The notes beneath the pieces are model-generated. The model made no database searches. It was given only the letters and a program-made list of their open reading frames with translations, and was not told where the DNA came from. DNA of 39,387 bases from Gammaproteobacteria bacterium (lineage in GTDB: Bacteria > Pseudomonadota > Gammaproteobacteria > DAOVJZ01): the NCBI GenBank assembly GCA_029882995.1, contig JAOUJV010000009.1, positions 1 to 39,387 of the forward strand, written 5' to 3'. The translations under genes and the position numbers were made by a program. This document shows, piece by piece, positions 34,202 through 39,387 of this stretch (positions are counted from its first letter, which is position 1; each line of letters begins with the position of its first letter).

Positions 34202-34265
34202 TAACATGTTTAGCTAAGAGGCCGCACGGTTAGCGTGGTCCTACTCCTTAAGCGCATTGTTATGC
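34199..34265 (-). other. attC-like site downstream of island ORF D
   Basis: Reading the minus strand just after the ORF D stop: GCATAAC, then GCTTAAGGAG, a central segment, CCTCTTAGC, and GTTAAAT. This is the R''-L''-L'-R' layout of integron attC sites, with GTTAAAT fitting GTTRRRY exactly and GCATAAC departing from RYYYAAC by one base. The inner boxes pair only imperfectly. Before the ORF start, GTTATGC (34683-34677) would be the R' of a preceding site. A cassette origin is a hypothesis. Confidence 0.35.
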
Positions 34266-34268
34266 GAT

Positions 34269-34664
34269 TTAGCTCTCAAATTCATTCTTTACATCTTCCC
34301 TCAGAAGAACATATATCAAAAATATTGGTACCATTAAAAGTGATATATAGAAAGATATGTTACCTATCCCTTCAACGACCGAATTAGTTGATGAATTAAA
34401 ATCTATAACCGCAAGCATTACCATACATAGAAATCCAATAATGAGAATACCTAAAATAGATTTTCGCGCCCAATTTTTCCCTTTCCATATAAAGGCAGAA
34501 AGAAACACTGCAAGTATCCCTGTTAATATAAGAAGGATGTGAATTAAAGGCATAATCGAATTATCTGTTATTTCAAGATTTGTTGTTAGGATTGCGCCGC
34601 CTAACGAGAAACTTGAACCCGAAATACCGAAAAATAATGCTAGCGCCTTACGCCAAGAATTCAT
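34269..34664 (-). CDS. Hypothetical four-helix membrane protein (island ORF D)
   Basis: I do not recognise this 131-residue protein. It has about four hydrophobic segments (approximately residues 7-27, 40-60, 68-87, 103-121), a basic loop WKGKNWARK between the second and third, and an acidic C-terminus REDVKNEFES. The gene is A+T-rich and is bracketed by GTTATGCG (minus strand, 34683-34676) and CGCATAAC (34266-34259), an arrangement like an integron cassette. It lies between inverted copies 2 and 3 of the 300-bp repeat. Confidence 0.6.
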   Translation of the reverse strand: MNSWRKALALFFGISGSSFSLGGAILTTNLEITDNSIMPLIHILLILTGILAVFLSAFIWKGKNWARKSILGILIIGFLCMVMLAVIDFNSSTNSVVEGIGNISFYISLLMVPIFLIYVLLREDVKNEFES

Positions 34665-34771
34665 ATTTTGTTACCCGCATAACTATAAGTAGACCCCCTA
34701 AATGGGGTGAAAGAATACGTTATATGTGAGATATATAATACGGCGTCTCCCAAGCTATTTAAAGAACGACT

Positions 34772-35064
34772 GTCTGCTATGGGTCGACATCGGTCATTTA
34801 TGTTACCAGTATTTTGGTTTTTTATCCCGTCAGATGAAGCCGAGCATCGCAGACAAAATCAGAAGAAGCAATCACCCTGTTCGAGCCGGTGTGGCCGCAG
34901 GCCGCGCGCGAGTTGTGATTGCGCTGATTTTGGCGAGAAGCGCAGGGAATTGTGCGGAGCACAACAAGTCTTCGGGAAAATGGTTTTGGGTACTTTTGCC
35001 GAAACAAAAGTACCCCGTGGTGTGGGCACGGAAAGCCCACATATGAAACCGTCGCGTTAGCGAC
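34772..35064 (-). repeat. 300-bp multi-hairpin dispersed repeat, copy 3 (inverted)
   Basis: The gap 34665-35072 is mainly this copy, on the minus strand. In plus coordinates: H1 35051-35064 (GTCGC/GCGAC), H2 35021-35041 (TGTGGGC/GCCCACA), and H3 34988-35015, an 11-bp perfect stem. An extra hairpin TTGTGC/GCACAA is at 34950-34964. H4 pairs 34854-34862 with 34924-34932 and 34869-34875 with 34915-34921 around an asymmetric loop; H5 is 34893-34903 (GGCC/GGCC). A degenerate H6 is at 34772-34798. It begins just after the NusG_II gene, in the same orientation. Confidence 0.8.
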
Positions 35065-35072
35065 AAAAGAAA

Positions 35073-35432
35073 TTAAAAATTAATGGCATCAAATTCCTGA
35101 TGCCTATTCCCAATTGAAATCGAAACTCCATTCGGTAAACATGCCGCTACATCATTGGTATCTTCCAGCCAGCCGGAGTGAATACAGATTTTATTCGGGC
35201 ACGGAGAGTTGATAAAGCGTGCCTTGTTATTATTTATTTCAATGATATTTTCCCCCATTGGCCCCTTTACATTTATAGTTTTGTTTTCAGACAGGGGTAG
35301 AATAATTTTTTTATTATCGTAAGTGGATATGATGACATTGGTCGCAGTGTCATTGGTTGACCAGTATTTAATATACAGCCATGGCAGGGCACACAGGGCA
35401 AGGATGACTACAATGTAGTCGGTGCGTGTCAT
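35073..35432 (-). CDS. NusG domain II-containing membrane-anchored protein
   Basis: The 119-residue protein has one N-terminal membrane segment (~6-23) and a small domain with the PF07009-type ending: KARFINSPCPNKICIHSGWL and AACLPNGVSISI, with three conserved cysteines in this part. Despite the name these proteins are not transcription factors; they occur with ApbE and Gx transporter genes in redox-related clusters. Its start overlaps the apbE stop by 4 bases (ATGA). Confidence 0.88.
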   Translation of the reverse strand: MTRTDYIVVILALCALPWLYIKYWSTNDTATNVIISTYDNKKIILPLSENKTINVKGPMGENIIEINNNKARFINSPCPNKICIHSGWLEDTNDVAACLPNGVSISIGNRHQEFDAINF

Positions 35433-36469
35433 AGCGGTTCACTGATGGTGATTTCCGGTTGTGTGTCAGTGACAAACCGGATGCGTTTTTGCATGGCAGG
35501 GTTCATGTGGATATGACCATGTTTATCAATGAGCATGACATATTTTATGTTCATTTGTCTGGCAATGGCATGCCATTGTTCAGGACCGGCAATAAACAAA
35601 GCGGTGGCGGCGGCATCGGCGGTGGCGCCGTCGCTGTGTATTACTGTGACCGAGGTGGTTTTATCTGCCGGGTAACCGGTGCGCGGATCAATAATATGGT
35701 GATAACGTTTTCCTTCGTGATCAAAAAAGCGTTCGTAGTCACCAGAGGTGAAAATGCTTTCATCACCTTGCATTTCAATGGAGGCCAGTATGCTGTTGTT
35801 GCGAGGATGACGTACACCAATACGCCAGTTACGATCGCCTTTTTTACCAATGGCACGTAAATCACCACCGGCATTGATAATGGCATTGTCTATTCCGAGT
35901 TTACGCAAATTCTCAATACCCACATCAATACCATAACCCTTGGCGAATGCACCCATATCAAGAAGCATTGCCGAATTTCGGGAACGCATGGTAATACCAT
36001 TGAGTTCCAGATCATCCATGGTCGGGTTTTGTTTTACCAGTTCATGTATGGTTTTTTGATCAGGGAGTTTTGTGGGCAAGTCATTACTGTGAAAGCCCCA
36101 TGCACGAATCAGGTTGCCAATCGCGGGATTAAACAGGTGATTACTTTGATCGGAAAGGGCAGTGGCTTTTTGTATGACAGGCAGCATCGAAGGTGCGATC
36201 GTAAAACTGGCAGTAGTGGGTAACAGGTTATTAATACGTCCCAGTGCACCGGGTTGCCATGCATGCCATGCTTCATGCATGTACTTGAAATCATCTTCAA
36301 TAATTTTGAAGGCATTATTGGCTGTGTTTTTATCAACACCAACAATAGAAATATCAATAATGGTACCAAAGACCAGTAAACGCTGATTATGGATTTCAGG
36401 TTGGCGGGAGCAGGCAGACAGTAATAGTGTCAGTAAAATCAGTAAAGGAATAAAACGGTCTGACAACAT
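35429..36469 (-). CDS. apbE: FAD:protein FMN transferase lipoprotein
   Basis: The 346-residue product is a lipoprotein (lipobox LLSAC, Cys20) of the ApbE family, which attaches FMN from FAD to Thr/Ser residues of exported flavoproteins such as Rnf/Nqr subunits. Family features include LDMGAFAKGYGID, INAGGDLRAIG, YHHIIDPRTGYPAD and SDGATADAAATALF. It starts on the last base of the gshB stop (TGATG) and overlaps the NusG_II gene, so gshA to NusG_II is one tightly coupled run. Confidence 0.94.
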   Translation of the reverse strand: MLSDRFIPLLILLTLLLSACSRQPEIHNQRLLVFGTIIDISIVGVDKNTANNAFKIIEDDFKYMHEAWHAWQPGALGRINNLLPTTASFTIAPSMLPVIQKATALSDQSNHLFNPAIGNLIRAWGFHSNDLPTKLPDQKTIHELVKQNPTMDDLELNGITMRSRNSAMLLDMGAFAKGYGIDVGIENLRKLGIDNAIINAGGDLRAIGKKGDRNWRIGVRHPRNNSILASIEMQGDESIFTSGDYERFFDHEGKRYHHIIDPRTGYPADKTTSVTVIHSDGATADAAATALFIAGPEQWHAIARQMNIKYVMLIDKHGHIHMNPAMQKRIRFVTDTQPEITISEPL

Positions 36470-37416
36470 CAGTGATTCAGTTTTTTCTCGATAACATCCA
36501 TTAATTGCCCGCCAATATCAAGACCAAAAATGGCATCAAGTTCACGTATACAGGTCGGGCTGGTAATGTTGATTTCTGTCAGGTAGTCACCAATGACATC
36601 GATACCGGCAAACAGAATACCTTTTTCTCTCAACACGGGTGCAAGCGCTTTACAAATACGCTGATCGTTTTCACTGAGTTCAATACCAACACCTTTTCCA
36701 CCGGCGGCAAGATTACCTCGCAATTCTCCTTCAGCCGGAATACGTGCCAGTGCGTAGGGTACGGATTCACCATCAATCATTAAAATACGCTTGTCTCCTG
36801 ACTTGATTTCAGGAATGAACTTCTGGCACATGGCATAGCGTGTACCGTGGGCTGTCAGGGTTTCAATGATAACGGCAATGTTTAAATCATTTTGTGTAAC
36901 ATGAAAAATGGATTCACCGCCCATACCGCCGAGAGGCTTTAAAATAATTTCCTGTTGTTCATTTAAAAATTCACGGATGTCTTCTGCCTCGCGTGAAACC
37001 AGTGTCGGTGGTGTCAGATCGCTAAAGCACAGGGTGAACATTTTTTCATTGGCATCACGTAAGGCCTGCGGTTTGTTGACGATCAGTGTGCCTTTGGCTT
37101 CAGCCTGTTCCAGCAGATAAGTGGTATAGATATATTCCATATCAAAAGGCGGATCTTTACGCATGAGAACAACATCCAGTTCATGCAACGGAAAGGAATG
37201 TTGTTTGCCAAGCTCAAACCATTGCTGTGGATCATCAGTGACAGACAGTTCCCGGTAATGGGCAGTGACAGTGTTATTCTGATAGGACAGATCATTCTGG
37301 GTCATATAAAAAAGTTTCCAGCCGCGTGCCTGTGCAGCCAGCAACATGGCAAAGGTGCTGTCCTTCTTAATATTAATGGACTCTATCGGGTCCATGATGA
37401 CACCGAGCTTGATCAT
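36469..37416 (-). CDS. gshB: Glutathione synthetase
   Basis: An ATP-grasp enzyme of 315 residues that adds glycine to gamma-glutamylcysteine. MRKDPPFDMEYIYTTYLLE, the ATP loop ILKPLGGMGGESIF, LRGNLAAGGKG and the metal-binding EINITSPT are all present. The start overlaps gshA by 4 bases, so both glutathione genes are co-translated. Confidence 0.96.
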   Translation of the reverse strand: MIKLGVIMDPIESINIKKDSTFAMLLAAQARGWKLFYMTQNDLSYQNNTVTAHYRELSVTDDPQQWFELGKQHSFPLHELDVVLMRKDPPFDMEYIYTTYLLEQAEAKGTLIVNKPQALRDANEKMFTLCFSDLTPPTLVSREAEDIREFLNEQQEIILKPLGGMGGESIFHVTQNDLNIAVIIETLTAHGTRYAMCQKFIPEIKSGDKRILMIDGESVPYALARIPAEGELRGNLAAGGKGVGIELSENDQRICKALAPVLREKGILFAGIDVIGDYLTEINITSPTCIRELDAIFGLDIGGQLMDVIEKKLNH

Positions 37417-38723
37417 GTGTTTTTACTTTTATGTTCAGCCAGTTCGCGTGCAGCAGCCAGTAATGCCAGTCGGGCGATAACACCGTAGGCATAAAACCGA
37501 TTGGGATTGGCATCCGGTGATTTATTCAGGTCAGGCGTATTACAGGATTCAACAAAAGCCAGTGGTTCAAAATGCATACCTGGTGCATTCAGGTTTTCAT
37601 TTGCACCTCGGCCAGTATGTACACGGTAAAAACCGCCGACCACAAAACGATCCATCATATAGATAACCGGCTCAGCGACGGCCTGTTCCGGCCCCCATGT
37701 CTCGAAGGTATAAACACCTTCCTGAATAATGACCTGACTTACATTTTGACCGGCCTTGGAGGCGGACATTTTGGTGCGCTGTTTGCGGTTCAGATCGTAA
37801 ATTTCCTCACCACTGTGTACGGTCATGATACCCATGCCATACGTGCCGGCATCGGCCTTGATAATGACAAAGGGTTTGGCGTCCAGACCATGTTCCTTGT
37901 ATTTGTCCTTGATGGCCTTGAGCAGGGCATCTGCATTACGTGCCAGACAATCTTCCCCTTCACGCTTTTTAAAATCTATTTCGCCACAGTTGCGGAACAA
38001 GGGGGTGATGAGCCAGGGGTCAATATTGATTAACTTAGCGAATTCCTCAGTAATTTCCCGGTAATAATTGAAATGAGAAGATTTGAGCCGATTAGACCAG
38101 CCAAGTTCGATTGGTGGCATAACCATCTGATTATCAAGGTTTTCCAATATGTCTGGCCGTCCTCCGGACAGGTCGTTGTTCAATAGCACCATACAGGGGA
38201 AGAATCCGGGTACACCGACCTTGTTGTTTTCACGTATCAATGGCTCCAGTTTGATGCTGCGACCACTGGGTAAAGGGAAGTCTTTGGGTTGCTCAAGTTC
38301 TTGAATTAATGAGCCGATACGTACTTCAAACCCAGCTTTTATAAGGATTTCCTGCAGGGTCGCAATACTTTCGAAATAGAACTGATTTCGGGTGTGGCTT
38401 TCAGGGATCAGAAGCACCTTTCTGGCCTTCGGGCAGGCATGCTCAATCGCCAGTTGGACGGCCTGAATACACAGGGGCAAAAAGTCAGGGTTCAGATTGT
38501 TAAAACCGGCGGGGAACAGGTTGGTATCAACCGGTGCCAGTTTAAAGCCAGCGTTGCGCAGATCAACCGAGGCATAAAAAGGAGCAGGGGTATTGAGCCA
38601 TTGCTGACGGAACCAGGCCTCAATATCGGCCTGTTGGGAAAGTAAGTGCGACTCTATCTGTAGCAATGGACCGGTTAGAGCAGTAGTCAAATGAGGCACA
38701 GAATGGAGATGTTCAATACTCAT
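37413..38723 (-). CDS. gshA: Glutamate-cysteine ligase, proteobacterial GshA type
   Basis: The 436-residue protein belongs to the proteobacterial glutamate-cysteine ligase family (PF08886 type), unrelated in sequence to the E. coli enzyme. Family stretches include YASVDLRNAGFKLAPVDTNLFPAGFNNL, LIPESHTRN, FVIIKADAGTYGMGI and VVGGFYRVHTGRG. It catalyses the first step of glutathione synthesis and is followed directly by gshB. It is divergent from pilG with a 153-bp intergenic region. Confidence 0.94.
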   Translation of the reverse strand: MSIEHLHSVPHLTTALTGPLLQIESHLLSQQADIEAWFRQQWLNTPAPFYASVDLRNAGFKLAPVDTNLFPAGFNNLNPDFLPLCIQAVQLAIEHACPKARKVLLIPESHTRNQFYFESIATLQEILIKAGFEVRIGSLIQELEQPKDFPLPSGRSIKLEPLIRENNKVGVPGFFPCMVLLNNDLSGGRPDILENLDNQMVMPPIELGWSNRLKSSHFNYYREITEEFAKLINIDPWLITPLFRNCGEIDFKKREGEDCLARNADALLKAIKDKYKEHGLDAKPFVIIKADAGTYGMGIMTVHSGEEIYDLNRKQRTKMSASKAGQNVSQVIIQEGVYTFETWGPEQAVAEPVIYMMDRFVVGGFYRVHTGRGANENLNAPGMHFEPLAFVESCNTPDLNKSPDANPNRFYAYGVIARLALLAAARELAEHKSKNT

Positions 38724-38876
38724 AACGGTTTATGTCCGGAAAGGGATTCAGTATCAGGTACATGTTAGCGCACTTTTTGTACAAACAGGTAACAAGATAA
38801 TACAGGTTTTACCCGTTCAGTACAGATGAAAATTAACCAGGGACAGATTTAATTTACCAAGGGTTGTTATTTTTAC

Positions 38877-39329
38877 ATGAGTTCGGTTTTAGATGAAGGT
38901 TTCAACACCAAGGATGCTCTTGAAGGGGATAGTGTGACGGAACAGAATGGATTTGACGGGTTGAAAGTTATGGTGATCGACGATAGCAAGACAATTCGTC
39001 GAACAGCAGAAACACTGTTGAAAAAAGCAGGATGCGACGTGATCACAGCAGTAGATGGTTTTGAGGCATTATCCAAGATAACAGACAGTCATCCAGATAT
39101 TATTTTTGTGGATGTAATGATGCCACGCCTTGATGGCTATCAAACATGTGCATTGATCAAACATAACCGGATTTTCAAAAAGACGCCGGTCATTATGTTA
39201 TCAAGCAAAGACGGTTTATTTGACAAGGCACGTGGAAGAATTGTTGGCTCTGAACAGTATCTGACAAAACCTTTTACCAAAGATGAATTGCTAAGTGCAA
39301 TTCAGAAACATGTAGTTGAAAACAGTTAA
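38877..39329 (+). CDS. pilG: Twitching motility response regulator PilG
   Basis: A single-domain CheY-like receiver. The acidic pair is in VMVIDDSKTIRR, the phosphorylated Asp in IIFVDVMMPRLDG, Thr/Ser in VIMLSSKDG and Lys in YLTKPF. It agrees with PilG over the stretch KTIRRTAETLLKKAGCDVIT. From ATG 38877 it carries about 28 residues before the domain; a GTG at 38934, preceded by AAGGGG, would give the family length (~131 residues) and may be the real start. PilG and PilH act in the Pil-Chp chemosensory control of type IV pili, fitting the pilTU genes in this window. Confidence 0.93.
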   Translation: MSSVLDEGFNTKDALEGDSVTEQNGFDGLKVMVIDDSKTIRRTAETLLKKAGCDVITAVDGFEALSKITDSHPDIIFVDVMMPRLDGYQTCALIKHNRIFKKTPVIMLSSKDGLFDKARGRIVGSEQYLTKPFTKDELLSAIQKHVVENS

Positions 39330-39353
39330 TAGAAGTAAACAGGAGAACTAATA

Positions 39354-39387
39354 ATGGCACATATACTGGTAGTGGACGATTCCCCGA
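39354..39387 (+). CDS. pilH: PilH-like response regulator, 3'-truncated by window edge
   Basis: Only the first 11 codons are inside the window: MAHILVVDDSP, the start of a CheY-like receiver with its acidic Asp pair. AGGAG lies 10 bases before the ATG. The position 24 bases after pilG is that of pilH. The assignment rests on position and this short match. Confidence 0.75.
   Translation, partial: MAHILVVDDSP

Noticed and set aside
33931-34233. Open frame of 100 codons through repeat copy 2 and the N-terminal extension of the Gx frame to 33996
   Set aside because: Both lie in the repeat; the Gx family begins near residue MNLTLTT at 33885, and the repeat reading is not conserved as protein.
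34707-35060. Overlapping open frames of 117 and 106 codons in repeat copy 3
   Set aside because: They cover hairpins H2-H6 in two frames at once, with no protein features. The repeat explains the sequence.

Overview
The window is a stretch of chromosome from a gammaproteobacterium of moderate G+C content. This rests on gene order and family types: rpmG-rpmB-radC beside coaBC-dut-algC-argB-slmA, pyrE beside an exonuclease III/Crc-family gene, metX-metW, yggT-proC-yggS beside pilT-pilU, a pyrB/non-catalytic pyrC pair of the Pseudomonas kind, the proteobacterial-type gshA with gshB, and pilG-pilH. A VPLPA/PEP-CTERM protein, type IV pili and c-type haem proteins suggest an environmental, surface-associated, respiring organism. 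I cannot name the genus.

Layout. 1-2760: a 5'-truncated HNH endonuclease, a NUDIX hydrolase, a VanZ-like protein and two haem proteins; the second of these has a good FNR/Anr-type promoter. 2787-10819: housekeeping genes for ribosomal proteins L33 and L28, RadC, CoA synthesis, dUTPase, membrane-anchored AlgC, ArgB and SlmA, then a DUF4124 protein. 10877-13754: a TSUP permease followed by an accessory island holding a REP-like palindrome, a 300-bp multi-hairpin repeat (copy 1), and three small exported or membrane proteins separated by related palindromes. 13763-24112: pyrE, xthA, an inserted gene flanked by a 37-bp direct repeat of the xthA 3' end, ampG, a DsbD_2-type permease, metXW, a dynamin-like GTPase, and yggT-proC-yggS. 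24193-27480: pilT, pilU, and a PEP-CTERM gene with a strong sigma-54 promoter match. 27646-38723: a long minus-strand run (gshA-gshB-apbE-NusG_II, then Gx transporter-tonB-yqgE-ruvX-pyrR-pyrB-pyrC'-pyrK-like), interrupted at 33886-35072 by a second island with two inverted copies of the same 300-bp repeat around a cassette-like gene. 38877-39387: pilG and the start of pilH.

The most unusual content is the 300-bp repeat. It has three copies, each with the same order of hairpins, in which stem sequences differ between copies but base pairing is kept. It does not correspond to any element I can name. Two copies in opposite orientation bracket a one-gene unit that appears to have been inserted into an otherwise compact operon. 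Other leads are the sigma-54 promoter on the PEP-CTERM gene, the partly decayed metal site of the dihydroorotase-like protein, and the duplicated 3' end of xthA flanking an inserted gene.
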